Assembly: GCF_000340215.1 (NCBI RefSeq)
Contig: NW_006921532.1
Span: forward strand, 11,199,501 to 11,263,500
Direction of reading: 5' to 3'
Length of the DNA stretch: 64,000 nt
From: Pseudocercospora fijiensis CIRAD86
Taxonomy: Eukaryota; Ascomycota; Dothideomycetes; Mycosphaerellales; Mycosphaerellaceae
The translations under genes were made by a program, and so were the position numbers. A model generated the notes under the pieces. The model did not search any database, was not told the origin of the DNA, and saw only the letters and a list, made by a program, of their open reading frames with translations. This document shows positions 21,443 to 32,949 of the stretch, in pieces. Each line of letters starts with the position of its first letter. Position 1 is the stretch's first letter.

Positions 21443-23480
21443 GAAAGGGATACAAAAAGTAAGACCACGTGTATTGCTGCAGGCGCATGTCCATGCTTTC
21501 GGTCGCTTGCTTCCAATCGAAGATGCGGGAAAAGTTTGCTGTTTTGGAAGACCGGGATATGATGACAGCTTTGGACCGGGATAGACACGCAGCTGACTGC
21601 TTTGGGAGAGCGATTGGCGTAGGGCACAGTCGCGTTACTCTGAAGTTGATGGACGTTGAAACAAAGATGTGTCAAAAACAAGAGGGTATGCGTTTCTGTC
21701 AGACGTTTGCCGCATGCGCTTGGGCCAGCGTTTCACGAGCGCGATCGAGTGCCAAATGCGGCGTGTTTTACAGCGGGAAGGCAATCGCTATACAAGTTGC
21801 AGGCGTTCGCATAAGCGATGCGAGATGGTGGTTCGGATTTGTCCCGCCGTCCCATTAGTGCGTTCAGGGCAAACCGCGCGGTGCCAGTGAAAGCATGCGA
21901 GGCCAGGATGGAGGCAGGGATGCGGAAAGCAAACAGGCCACGCATGCTGGACACGTCGAGTTTGATGCGGCAGAAGAGGAACATGGCGACGATACGCTTT
22001 TCATGTTTGCGACATATAGCGACGGCGGCAGGGAAGAGGTGGCAGAAGCGTGGACGGAAGCGGAGCGGTGCTTGTCAGTGGCATTCTGGCATAGCGTGCG
22101 CCCGCGGTGGACGAGTACCGACATTAGCGACGATGCGATCAAACTTGCGGCTTGCGGTGCCAGAAGCCAGCTCCACGGGACGATGGGCCGGCTGGGATGG
22201 GGCTGGGTTGGGTTGGGCAGGGAAGGCAAGGAAGGCTAGTGTGGCTGCGATGCGCACTGTCAGTGAAGCACTCCTTTCACCACCTGAGTCACGATGGGCA
22301 GCGCAGCCTGGAAGCGCTCAAATAATCATCGTGATGGTCGGTGCAGGCGGACGGCTCGCTGGCCAGACGTGCCGCGTACGGTAAGGGTCGGCAAGCTTCC
22401 CACTCCAGCGTCTCCCCGTCTGCCGGAAATGGCTAGCGATGCTCCAGGAGTATGGGACGATCGATTATACTTCGGGCATTCGCTCCGCGCCCCGCTAGAA
22501 CCTACAAGCGCGCACGCTAGAACTTCGCAGTGACTGCAATGTATCATATGCGTACATATATGGCCGCAGCAGGGACGTCGGTCAGCCAGCAATCGGTCTG
22601 CGATCGGCGATAGGCCTGCGCGGGCGTGCTGAGCCCATCTCGCCACTGTAATGGTCCAGCGACGGCGACGACAGCGACGCAATGCGGGTGCAGACGCGGA
22701 CGCCGACGCGGATGTGTCGACGCTGTGCCACAATGCATTCTTGTTCGCGGGCCGGCAGCGCCTTGATGCAGGTACCAGACTAGCGTGTCAAGCGCCTGTG
22801 TCGATCCAAGCCCGCCCCTAGTTTGAGCCGCTGAGCTGCGCTGCGCTGCTCCTTGTCGTGTCGTTGTAACTTGTCGGGCTGTTTGTAACTTTGCAGCGGG
22901 TGTGTCTTCCGCGGCCAGTGCGTTCATGATGCGAGGGAGATTGTTCTGTCTGAGCCGATGCCCCTGGTGCTCTCACAAAAGAATTTCCCATCCCACCTCC
23001 CTGGTCGTTTGCGCAAATGTATACATATTTCTGACCGTCGTCGCTCTCTTCGACGCCAGCCGTCCAGCCTTCTCCTTCACCACCATCACACGCTACCTCA
23101 TTACGCTCCTTCGTCTCTTCGAGCCACAGACATCCCCAAGGCGCACGCCTGACTCCTGTTGCAGCCAGCCCAGAAGCCCGCTGCGCAACCGTCTGCGCAC
23201 ATTATTTGCAATATCTCGACAGCATTCCAGAGCTCGCCTTTGATACACCCTGCGCACACAATCGGCCTCCGACGAATTTTGCAACCAGAAGCAAGCCTCC
23301 TTTCCCATTCGTCCTTGGTGCGCCGTGACTTGCAATCCACTCTGACAGGCCCTCGCTGCCCTTGCGAGAGTAAGTCATCCACTCATCCCCGCTCCCTTGT
23401 GCGACAGCGCATTCCACAAGCCCTATAAAATCTGCCTCGTCCGCCGGCACCTGCTGACTTTTCGCTCAGACTCAGTCTCC
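21443..23480. other. 2-kb host region, no gene supported
   Basis: GC-richer host DNA right of the Harbinger element. Overlapping open frames on both strands are of the kind GC-rich DNA gives by chance. 22920-23470 is C/T-rich, as in a fungal promoter or 5' UTR, and precedes the short spliced gene candidate. Confidence 0.4.
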
Positions 23481-23638
23481 ATGATTACCAGAGAGGATTC
23501 CCAAATCTTCAACATGGGTCGCGGCGCTTATGACACCACTGGGTAAGGTGCCTCGGTGTCGTTGTGTTTTCGCATGCCGCAATCTGACGCCGTCGCAGCA
23601 CGCCCAAACCGAAGCCACCACCACCGAAGAGACGGTAG
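23481..23638 (+). CDS. Candidate tiny spliced gene (22-33 residues), Pro/Lys tail
   Basis: Too short for ordinary ORF calling. ATG 23514 opens MGRGAYDTTG; an in-frame ATG at 23481 would add MITREDSQIFN. A textbook intron follows at 23543-23598: donor GTAAGG, branch CTGAC, acceptor TCGCAG, 56 bp. The second exon (23599-23638) reads TPKPKPPPPKRR and stops at TAG. The C/T-rich leader upstream and the clean splice signals are the support. A further splice from GTAGTA at 23635 to the pyrimidine-rich acceptor near 23728 is possible, so the C-terminus is uncertain. I do not recognise the product. Confidence 0.4.
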
Positions 23639-25060
23639 TATCCTTCTTGCTCCCTGGCCATGTTTCTCCACCGAGCAATTGTCGAAGCCGAAGCTGCCAA
23701 CTTTTTTTTTTGGCTTTGGCTTTGCAGAGCTGCAGCTACCGACTGCCGATCCACCGCACAGCGCCAGCGCAGTGCAGCTACCTTGCTGCTGCATGCATGA
23801 ACCGCCCTGGCATTCGCATCTGCGCACCACTTCTCCGCCGCGCAAATTCGACAACGACAACATACCGCACACCGCACACCGCACAACACCACTTTTCGAT
23901 TCCGAGCATAATACCCTATTGAGCGTTCACTGTACTGTATGTCTTAGCGGCTTTGTTCCCGGTCCAATCTCTTCACCTCCTGCACGCACATGATACAACA
24001 ACACCCATCAACTACCGCGCGGCATCGACTCCCGCATACCTAATTTCACCACCTTTCGACCACCGCTTGCTTTTACGGACCCGGGACCCTTTTTTTTAAA
24101 CACTGGCGTTGGGTAGAGGTCTGGTGGCAACACCATATTGGCAACGGACATCATGGGTTAGACCACTGGCAATTGCAGAGCAATCTGCACTGTTGGCAAA
24201 AGAATTGTACATTACATTTGGCATCTTCTTAAGGCGTTTTTGGGGAGGCAATGGCACTGGCGTCGCGATACTGTTGGACTTGAAAAACTCCAACTTCGAG
24301 CATGTTTTAAGGACAGCAACATGTGTACACCACTGGCTGGCTGTCTGAACACGCATAACGCAACGCACTACTGTTTGTTGTTTGAAAATGGCCATCAATG
24401 GATAACTTGATGGCAAACATGGGATAGGATTAATGGGCGCGGCGGGCGATTTTCCTTGTAATTACAGATACCCATCATTGCAAAGGAACCGGCTGCGTGA
24501 CAATCTGCGCTTCATTCATCCATCCCATCCACTTCCCTTCCCAGAAACTCGTCTCACCATCGTGAGAGATACATACCGTCGCACATCATCCCCAAGCCGG
24601 CACAAGAATTTCTACTGTACGCCGCATCCACTTTTTTTCCGTCCTGACAGCCTATGATGTCGACGCGCGTCTATCGTCTAACAGGCGCGCCGCACTGTCC
24701 CGTATGTTGTGCAACCTGGCTGCCGGCAACCTGGGCCATGTGACTACAGTAATGTCGGTGCTTTCGACAAGTTCTGTCTACCTGACAGCTGCCAAAAGTG
24801 GAGCAGAGGGCGTCGTCTTGCCAAATTTGTGGGTAACGACACCAAGGGTGACACACACCGCCGAATGTATGTTTCTCCGAGTTTGGATCTTGAAGCCTGG
24901 TTTTTGGGAATATGTCACAGATCTTGCGAGTGACCGGCGACGATGGCACTACTGACACTTTGGTTGCAATTTTTCGATGTAACGATGCCACAGCTTGTCC
25001 TCTACGTCTATTCTGGAAGGAAGTCTCCACTGGTCTCTTTTGGTACCCGTTTCGCTTGTC
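23639..25060. other. 1.4-kb region without a supported gene
   Basis: Host-like composition and scattered short frames only. Poly-T/pyrimidine tracts lie near 23700-23712 and 24090. Convergent with the glyoxalase-like gene on its right. Confidence 0.4.
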
Positions 25061-25870
25061 TCAATTGGTGGTCTTCTCAAACACAACAGAAATCTCGCCG
25101 TCGTCGATTGTGTGATGGATGTCAGGAACGGATTTGGGAGTTTGTAGGACCAGTGATAAGGCGAGAACTTTCTTAGGCAGCGAACCCGCAGTCCTGATCC
25201 TGATCGATGGGTTTCTAGCATTGGATACCGAATGTACGACATCCAATTCGTAAGTCCCATCCTTACTATTCAAATCTTTGTCCAAGATCGCCGCAGTGGC
25301 GTTAGATAGCCGCGATACCAGAGACGGGTCAGCGTCTAGCAAAATGCCACCCATCCCTAATGCGCCAGATGGATGAGAAGTCGCCGCGTCAGAAAGAGGG
25401 ACTCTCCGATCTCTCGGCGTAACATCATGGCACCAAAATGGAACGCTGCCTCGGTCTGTACCAGTTGGAAAGGTGACACGCCACTGTAATTCCACTCCGT
25501 CGGGACGCTTTCGGCCTCCTACTTTGGGACTGGTATATGAGATCCCGGTATCAGTCTTTGACAGCCGATCTTTGATGCCGCCGAGCTCGCCGAAGTCTTC
25601 GGAGGAGGTGGTCAGGGCGAAGTCGACGACTCCATACGATTTGTCCCACCAGTGACCTTCTCTCTTTTCGGGATCGTCGTTTATGAATGCTATCAGTTCG
25701 AGATAGGTGCCGTCTTTGAATAGTACGAGCTTGTTTTCGGTCCTGTTGTCGGCATGCCGACCGCCAGGACTCACGGTGAAGTTGTCGGTGATCCATGCCG
25801 GCGGGTCCACGATGTCTTGGTACGGAAGCAGCAGGACGACGTGGTCTAGCTTCGCGTTGATCTTTGACAT
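25061..25870 (-). CDS. Glyoxalase-like domain protein
   Basis: 269 residues from the ATG at 25870 (MSKINAKLDHVVLLLPYQD). The frame stays open to 26014, but that part lacks conserved character. The start LDHVVLLLP followed by PGGRHADNRTENKLVLFKDG and TYLELIAFI is the pattern of the Glyoxalase_3 family, a beta-alpha-beta-beta-beta fold in which His (LDHV) and Glu (YLELIAF) usually bind metal. Later parts (HWWDKSYGVVDFAL, RGSVPFWCHDVTPRDRRVP) match fungal members. The reaction is unknown; members are thought to act on small aldehydes or other small molecules. It is divergent from the RBR ligase gene, with a 555-bp shared promoter region. Confidence 0.8.
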   Translation of the reverse strand: MSKINAKLDHVVLLLPYQDIVDPPAWITDNFTVSPGGRHADNRTENKLVLFKDGTYLELIAFINDDPEKREGHWWDKSYGVVDFALTTSSEDFGELGGIKDRLSKTDTGISYTSPKVGGRKRPDGVELQWRVTFPTGTDRGSVPFWCHDVTPRDRRVPLSDAATSHPSGALGMGGILLDADPSLVSRLSNATAAILDKDLNSKDGTYELDVVHSVSNARNPSIRIRTAGSLPKKVLALSLVLQTPKSVPDIHHTIDDGEISVVFEKTTN

Positions 25871-26425
25871 CTTGATTGTCCGAGCTGGTTGAGAGCGCTT
25901 CCGAGCTTGCGGCTGGTTTGATACAGAGTGTCGATGAGTGTTTCGGAGGGCGTGGTGAGGGGCACAGGCCAACGCAGCCAAGTGAAGGCCAGGCCAAGAC
26001 GCCAAGAAACCCAACCCAACGCGAGCAGGGATTCACGTCTCACGTCTTCCTGTCCCATGATTGCTCTCAACTACCGCCTCTCTTGTTCATCACGCTGCTT
26101 TATGCGCCTTCACACTGACTGCCACAGATGAGGCATTCGTAGGAGAGCGAAGTGATGTCGGAGCTGTAGAGGAATGGCATTTGGGCCATCAAATGCGAGA
26201 GCAGGAGGTGGATAGCCGCAGCTAAGTCCTTCGTGTACTCTATAATTTGCTTTCACCATTCTCACCTGAGCATCCCATTCACTTTGGCGTTTTCTGTGAA
26301 AATGGCAGTCGCGTTAGGCAGAAGCGCTTCTGCAGCAGCGGCAAGCTCACTTCGACGTGAGCATTTGCCCCTCTACAACGTCGACTCTCGTTTCGACTTC
26401 GGCCTTGCGACATACATCCGTTATC
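25871..26425. other. Divergent promoter region (glyoxalase-like / RBR ligase)
   Basis: 555 bp between divergent starts. An alternative frame from ATG 26301 (MAVALGRSAS) overlaps exon 1 of the RBR gene in another frame and is not supported. No specific sites recognised. Confidence 0.4.
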
Positions 26426-28249
26426 ATGGAGCGCCCAGCGCAACCAGCGCCGCCGGCGCGGCCACCACAGAAGAAGGGGCCGCCTCCGCCTCCGCCGCCA
26501 TCATGTATGGTCTGCACCGACCACACCGACCTCATCCGCGCCTGCCGCAACTGCCCAAGCCACATCTGCCAGGATTGCCTCAGGAATCGCTTCGACCGGA
26601 GTCTGGAAGAGCCATCGATGTTTCCTGCCTCCTGCTGCGCCATCATACAGCTGCACACCGTCCTTCCGGAATATTCGACTGACAAAGCGAACCAATACAG
26701 ACGCAAGTTCGAAGAGTGGCTCACGCCTGCGAAGATATACTGTAAGTTCACGACTCCGCTCGCGCGCCGGCGCTCTGCAGCCCACGTCCTTCCGCGGAGT
26801 CACTGACGCGTCCACAGGCCCCTCGCCAACCTGTTCAGCATTCATCCCAGAACGCAACGTTCCAAAGCAGCAGCGACCACCGCCACCTGCACCTTCCCTT
26901 CAAGATCTTCTGCTTCAAATTATCGACGAGCTTTTCAAATGCCATCATTCTCGCTTCTTCCAGGGAGACTACAACGTCAGCAAGACACTCAGATTCCACG
27001 AGTGGGTACCCAAATCGATCGACCTCGACGATATCAAGCAGAATGCTCTCAATGGCGAGTACGACTCCGCAGCGAAGTTGACGATAGACATGTCGCTCAT
27101 CGCGACGAACGCAAAATTTGTCATGGGAGCGTCACACCCCACAAGTAAGCCAACTCCGCCGGCTGGCCACAGCCATGCTCGCAAATTCAAATCCCGCTTC
27201 ACAGATTCGAGCTCCAAAATCGGAGTCTAACTTGTTATGAACGCTTGCTAATTCTTCTTAGGTCATGCTGCGATGAATCTGTTCGCAGACTACAACAAAC
27301 TTCTGGCACAACTCACCGATCGACTAGTCGCAGACACTCATAACAGGCCTCAGATCACCCATCAAGACATATTCCCCTGCCCGACATGCCTCATCGCAAT
27401 ATGCGTCAAATGCAGACAGAAAGCGCATCCGGACACGGACTGCGACACCACAGAACTCGACCACGAGGAGACCTTGCTGGCACAATACGGCTACAAGCGC
27501 TGTCCTAGATGCCGCGAAGGTATCAAGCGGATGCTCGGCTGTGCGCACGTTCAATGCCGTTGCGGCGCTCACTTTTGCTGGAATTGTGCGAAATCGATTG
27601 ACGACTGCATGGGTGACTGCGTTAGCGACTTCGATTCGGAAGGCGAGGACGAAGATATGGACGAAGACATGGATGAGGATGAGGATGAGCACGAGGAGAT
27701 ATATGAAGAAGCCGCTGAAAGAATGTCGGAGGATGGTAGCAACCGCGACGATGCAGGAAAATCGCCACGCGCTGATAGTCTCACGCAAGGACGATCACCT
27801 CCGCCTCCATTATCTGAAGCTTACCAAGCGCTCCGCGCGCCAGTCAACCTCGACGCTGGAGGTGCAGCACGGTGAGTGAGCTGAGTCTGATACTAAGTAA
27901 ACTTCACTAACATTCTCGCAGATGGGCTGGAAGTGGACTCAATTTTGGCGAAGAGCCGAAGGAGCCTGCCGTTCAGGTCTGGTCTTGCCAACATCACTTT
28001 GAGAAATTTGCATCTCCAAAGGACGGCCAGAACTACGGCAATCTTGGGTAAGTCTGCATGGACTTTGCTTTGCTGGTGTGTGCTAATGGCTCTCTTTGCA
28101 GATATATGGAATGCAACCGGTGTTTTCTCCACGTCAGTGAGACTGGTGTGCACTTCCAGAGAAACCCGGGTGCCGAGGCAGGAGCGTGGGAGTGCAATGA
28201 CTGCCGGTTGATCGTATGTGAGGGTTGCAAGGAGCACTACGAGGATTGA
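26426..28249 (+). CDS. RBR (RING-IBR-RING) E3 ubiquitin ligase, five exons
   Basis: Exons 26426-26741, 26818-27144, 27262-27871, 27922-28047 and 28102-28249 give 508 residues. All four introns have GT(A/G)AG-type donors and branch sites (CTGAC, GCTAAT, CTAAC, GCTAAT), and each join keeps the frame. RING1 is CMVCTDHTDLIRACRNC followed by HICQDCL. The IBR region has PCPTCLIAICVKC and a His/Cys tail. RING2 reads KRCPRCREGIKRMLGCAHVQ then CRCGAHFCWNC; the Cys in LGCAH aligns with the catalytic Cys of RBR ligases, which takes ubiquitin as a thioester before passing it on. After it come an acidic run (SEGEDEDMDEDMDEDED) and a C-terminal Cys pair region (YMECNRCFLH, WECNDCRLIVCEGC). A Pro-rich N-terminus precedes RING1. 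Substrates unknown. Confidence 0.88.
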
Positions 28250-28259
28250 GCTGAATAGG

Positions 28260-29320
28260 ATAGTCACCGAATGAAGAATCTGCTTCCATCACAGGCCGGC
28301 GGCTGACCATTTGACATCTTTCCTCGCCATTCATGTAACCTGAGAGCAGTTGGAGTCGACGATGAAGGTAAAGCCTTGCCATGTTATCACAAAGTTCCTC
28401 GGAGACTGGATCGCTCCCACAACGTACACGAGTCCGAGGACATGGAGTCCGGTTGCGCGTGTCATATGTTTGCGCACAGCGGAGAGTTGAAAGCGGAAAG
28501 CGAGGTAATTTACCACAAGAAATCACTAGAAGTCTTCTTATATTGACACATCACCGAGGTAGTGAGCGCATTTCTCGCACCTTGTGTGAGTCGATGACAG
28601 TTGGAGCTGCTGAGGGAATGCAATACCAAGCTATCTCCTTCACGACTCGCAACTCGAATTGCTTCGACAACGTAGACAAGTCCAAAGATGCAAAATTTGG
28701 TTGCACGTATTGTAGATCTACTCCAGCACAGAGTCAAATTTGAGGTGAGTTACTACAAGGAATCACAAGACCTCAGGAAAAGCTCAATCCTAACACATCG
28801 CTGAGGTACCTACGAGTTCCCTATTTTGTTTTTGAGTGAGGTGATGGCAGTGAGAGAGGCTTGAGGAGCGAGGTAGCTGTCTTTAAGGTATCACCCGGCT
28901 CTCTTTATTCGTATTGCTTCAGCTAGATAGAGCGGTCTAAGGTAATGACCTTCTGCTTCAACTCTCGTTTTAGTTGGAGCGCTGAAGAGCTCAATGTGAA
29001 CTGAAGCACTACCAGGAGGATCTCACGAAGGACACATGCCTTTCTCATATAAGATCGGCGGCTGAGGAAATCAGCCGATATCTTGCGAGTGCGATAGCTG
29101 CACATCAAGATGAGGTACTTGGATCCACATCACCTCACGCCTTAGATTCTGGTCGGCTCCAATCTTGTAGATCTCACCAAGGCAACGAAGGATTAGCCTG
29201 CGTCTCAACTGCTATGAAGGGCTGAAGAGTTGGATATCAGGTGAAGCACTACCAGACCTTACCGAATGCTCGGAGTGGAGGACATGGCTTCTGGTTTTCT
29301 TATGGACACGAGGCCCAATG
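28260..29320. repeat. Degenerate tandem repeat, period about 240-255 bp
   Basis: Landmarks recur: TACCACAAGAAATCACTAGA (28511) with TACTACAAGGAATCACAAGA (28751), GCACTACCAGGAGGATCTCA (near 29005) and GCACTACCAGACC (29246). ACACATCACCGAGGT (28546) matches ACACATCGCTGAGGT (28793). GCTGAAGAG at 28981 and 29221 each lead into ..GTGAA..GAAGCACTACCAG. At least four copies are detectable, much diverged by base changes. No continuous coding frame exists now; it could be the wreck of a repeat-containing gene. Confidence 0.55.
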
Positions 29321-30070
29321 CCTTGTATCCACGTTCTCAGAGCATGCGGAGATGAACCTCTCGGTGGAAATCTGCAAGCCATCACCGGAATCCAGCAGGT
29401 CCAAGGATCTCCATCAATATGCTATGGACCACCGCACCGGCGTTGCGCTCCATGCTCTACGCATCAGGCAAGGTTTCAGAGTTGTGGCTCGAGGTGAACT
29501 CACATGGTCGTAGGAGAATAAGAATTGCTTTGAAATTCTCCAGCAAAGAAAGTAGGCGGATAACTGACTGAACTGGAAAATCGAGTGCCAAATTTAAGCG
29601 TCAGTGACGGACCCTGCTTCCACGACACGAATCAAGTCCGAGCAGCCAAATTTCGGACGCGTTCCTGTGCCGTCAAGCAAGCGGGAAGAGCAGCTACGAC
29701 ACCGAGGCGAGATCCCAGCGGCAGACGCTGACAAACCAGGTCTTGATGGAGATGTACACTTTTTCACGACCAGACATCATTTCATCAATCTTCGCTTCAT
29801 AGCAGAGGAGCACAAGGACACATTGATCATGGAAAGAAGGAAGCACGAAGAATAAAATCGCCTTCTACTACCTGATTGCTGATTGAGCACCATGTCTGTC
29901 CGTTGACATGCCAAGGCTGTTGCACCGAACGCGAGGAACTGTCCAGGAGGTCTATCTCCGTTTCAGCCCCTTCCTGGTTGAACGCAAGTAGAGGCAGGCA
30001 TAACAAGCACCTTCTACGATCGGACTTTCAACTGAATGGTACCTACTTACTCTCCTTGCGTTAGCAAGGG
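29321..30070. other. Host spacer left of the transposon nest
   Basis: A frame of 83 codons at 29604-29855 (ending EEHKDTLIMERRKHEE) looks coding-like but has no ATG and could only be a later exon or a fragment. No other support. The composition switches to TpA-rich RIP DNA at about 30065-30110. Confidence 0.4.
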
Positions 30071-30079
30071 TCTGAGGAC

Positions 30080-30998
30080 AAAAGTCAGCTGTCCTACACA
30101 GCTATCCTTATAGACTAGAACAATCAACCTACAATACCTAGATACTGCACTATTAGACAATACAGCATATACTAGGCTTCTAGAAAGGATTATATAGAAA
30201 GAATCATTAAAGAAGATACGCGATCCGAGCTTATAGTACCTATCTTATACCTAGATTGCGCCCGGGCCTAGTAGCAAGAAACAGTAAACTAGCCTACCTT
30301 GCCCTCTACTGCTACTATCGATTCGCAACACATCCTATCTATATATGCATCCGTAGAGCTTGTAGAGCGAGAGTTTCTCTAGGGCCTTATACTATCCGAT
30401 AGGGGACAATTAGGTCGCAATATAGGTATTCGAAGGTAATCCGGACGCTATTTATATAGCGTTTCTTATAGAACTACGTTTTGTAATTTTCATTCGTGTA
30501 TCTTTGACTTTAAGTACTCGAATATATAGAATCTCTTTGTCTCCGAGTCTATACGCAGGTACGATTCTAATATAACTTTTAATGAAAATGCGTAGTTGTT
30601 GTGCTATAGTACTGTATACGACAACGTATAAGGCTTAACCTATACGATTTGCGACATTTGTCCTTAGGCTCTTCGATAAAGACATCTTTAGGCCGCTAAA
30701 CTATATTAAGAGCAAAGTAATAAAAGGGGCAGACCGTAGAAGGTACAAATGTAGCGGAAGAAGTTACTATAGAGAGCCTAAGAAGGAGGTAGCAGGAGGT
30801 TACGACATACTAATTAACTTATCTTCTAGCAATCAATAGCCGAGATTACTAGACTCAAGTTTGTAGAGTTGAACTAGTAGCAGCTTAAACAGGCCTTCGC
30901 AACCTTATATTGCTTACTAAGTGTCGTCTTGCGGGCAAAATATTTCTTTCGAGTGTTTTGTAGTAGCTTGCGCCGGCCTAAAGCTTAGCTACAAAACT
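30080..30998 (+). mobile_element. RIP-mutated repeat remnant, unclassified
   Basis: TpA-rich DNA between the left edge of the nest and the Copia 5' LTR. Plus-frame pieces without stops (for example YIAFLIELRFVIFIRVSLTL near 30450-30510) suggest a former transposon ORF, but I could not assign a family and no ends were found. Confidence 0.45.
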
Positions 30999-31119
30999 TG
31001 GAGTGTATGCCTAGGTGTTAGGGTCTATTACGTGCCTAATGCCTAAGGCTGCAACTGCTGCACTCTATCTTCGGACTTCTATATAGATTAGTCCTTCTTC
31101 TAATATATTAGTTATATTA
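30999..31119 (+). repeat. Copia 5' LTR (RIP-mutated)
   Basis: 121 bp, same length as the 3' LTR. It differs from it at 11 sites, all transitions; ten are TpA here where the 3' LTR has CpA. Confidence 0.9.
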
Positions 31120-31139
31120 AGTAGTTATAAGCCCCCTGC

Positions 31140-31563
31140 GTTTCTAACGTATATAACATATATTCTAATAGTTAATCCGACTACTACGTAGCTAGCGCCT
31201 ATTACTAAAAATTGCGCTAATACTAATACCGTCGCCGCCGCCGCCCTCGAGTACTCTAGTAGGTACTAGTCCGACTCGAGTTAGTTACTATTAGTATTAG
31301 CTGTCCGCTATACTAGTTCCTAATATTAGTATTAGCTATCCGCTATACTAAAACATAGGCGCGCCTATTAGCTGCCTCTTAAGACAAGTCTATAGTCTCT
31401 TTCTATATTATCGCCGTCGCTGTCTGCAATAGCTTCCCCTATAATATCTAGCGCTTATATAAGCAACATTCCTAAGCTAAAGAATAAGGAGAACTACCTA
31501 TTATAGTTATATGCCGCTAAAGGCGCCCTTAAGGGTATATTAGTTTAGCGCTATATATAAGGC
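31140..31563 (+). pseudogene. Copia gag, N-terminal part
   Basis: Plus-frame relic containing IPKLKNKENYL and AAKGALKGILV followed by RYI, typical of the Copia gag start region. The frame is broken by TAG. It ends at the Gypsy insertion point inside the target duplication AAGGC (31559-31563) and continues at 48174. Confidence 0.75.
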
Positions 31564-31759
31564 TATAAGAAGGGTATGTTAGCAGGTAGATAGGGTAGTA
31601 GTAGGTACAAGTAGTATTCGATAAGGAACTAGGAGGAGAGGGAGGAAGGTAGGAGAGTTAGCCTAACGCTAAGCGCTAAGCCCTACCTAAGGCATTAAGA
31701 CCCTAGCTTTACTCGGCCTAGTTATATGCTAATTACGTGTAGCCTCTTTAGCCCTAATA
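31564..31759 (-). repeat. Gypsy 3' LTR
   Basis: 196 bp, equal in length to 47973-48168 with about 13 differences, all transitions and nearly all CpA/TpA type. Confidence 0.93.
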
Positions 31760-32940
31760 TACGCTTCCCTTCTAAAGGCCGCGCCCTCGTAGCCGGTCTT
31801 TGTCCTAGTCTCAACCTCTATTGCTGCTAACTTAGCAGGTCTAATAAGCTACTTAGCCCGCGCTAAATTAAACACTTAACTACCTAATTATGTAACTATG
31901 TTAAACCTCACCTCTAATAATACAATATATAACTCTAACTGCGCTATCTCTATATATAATGAACTATAAAGTAATATATATCTATAAGAATTAAAGGCCT
32001 TCGACTAATTACAATACAAGCGCGTCTTCCCTACTGCAATAGGTAGACGTACGAGGTATTGTAGCACTGCCTCCGTTCTAAGTAATATCGTATCGAGTTC
32101 TTTGCGTCTACTCTTAAAAGACCTAGTAATGTCCGCTTCCGAGGGTTTGTCCGTTTCCGAGGGTTATTGTTCTTATTGTTCGTAGTTTCGCTAGCCCTAA
32201 TTAGCTAGGTTTAGTAGCCTTTAAGTGTTAATCTTATCTTATCTTTTCAAAAAATACAGCTCGTCTAGTTTCTATAGGTAAAGGCTATTATAAGTGCAGT
32301 AGTAGAGGTTCGCCTCGCTTAAAGGGTTAGATAGATCGAGGAGTAACCTATTATCCGCAAGATCGACCCCGGCTAGCTTAGCTCTATAGTTTTTGCCCTT
32401 AGTTAGTTAGTCTACTAGTCTACTTAATCTTTTAAGCGGCTTAAAGCTTTAACTTAGCCTTAAAGTTTTAATTAACCCCTTAATAGGCTTAATCTTTTAG
32501 GCGGCTTAAAGTTTTGATTAAAGTTTTAATTAAAGGTGCCTTAGGCTCGTAGTATAGGTAAGGTTGTCTTAGCAGATGCAGTAATAATAGTAAGTAATGT
32601 TAACAATAGCGGCGCTAGTCGTCTTGGCGCTAACTTTACCTCGCTTCTAATCTCCTTTTTTAACTAATAATACACTCCGCAATACCGTTACTAATATAGC
32701 CGCGCCGGCCGCGCCGTCTTCGCCGATTGCCTAGGCCTCGAGGCCCCGATAGAATAAGGGAACAAGAGGGGGACCTATAGGGCGCGTTAGTAAAGAGGTA
32801 GAGTCCTTAAAAGAGTATACGATTAATTAATAGACGCGTCGTAGCGCGCCTAGTATAGTCTTATTGTCCTAGTTTGCTAGCCTCTAATTAGTTAGCTAAT
32901 AGCACCCTAGGGGTAGCATTGTTCCTAGGCGACATTATAG
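31760..32940. other. Gypsy 3' non-coding region
   Basis: No coding frame recognised. Internal short repeats include TCCGCTTCCGAGGGTT/TCCGTTTCCGAGGGTT (near 32129) and two copies of CTTAATCTTTTA(A/G)GCGGCTTAAAG (near 32423 and 32490). Confidence 0.5.
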
Positions 32941-32949
32941 GCCCTTAGC

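Noticed and set aside
21818..22384. 188-codon plus ORF and overlapping minus ORFs
   Set aside because: GC-rich overlapping frames on both strands with no domain or coding pattern.
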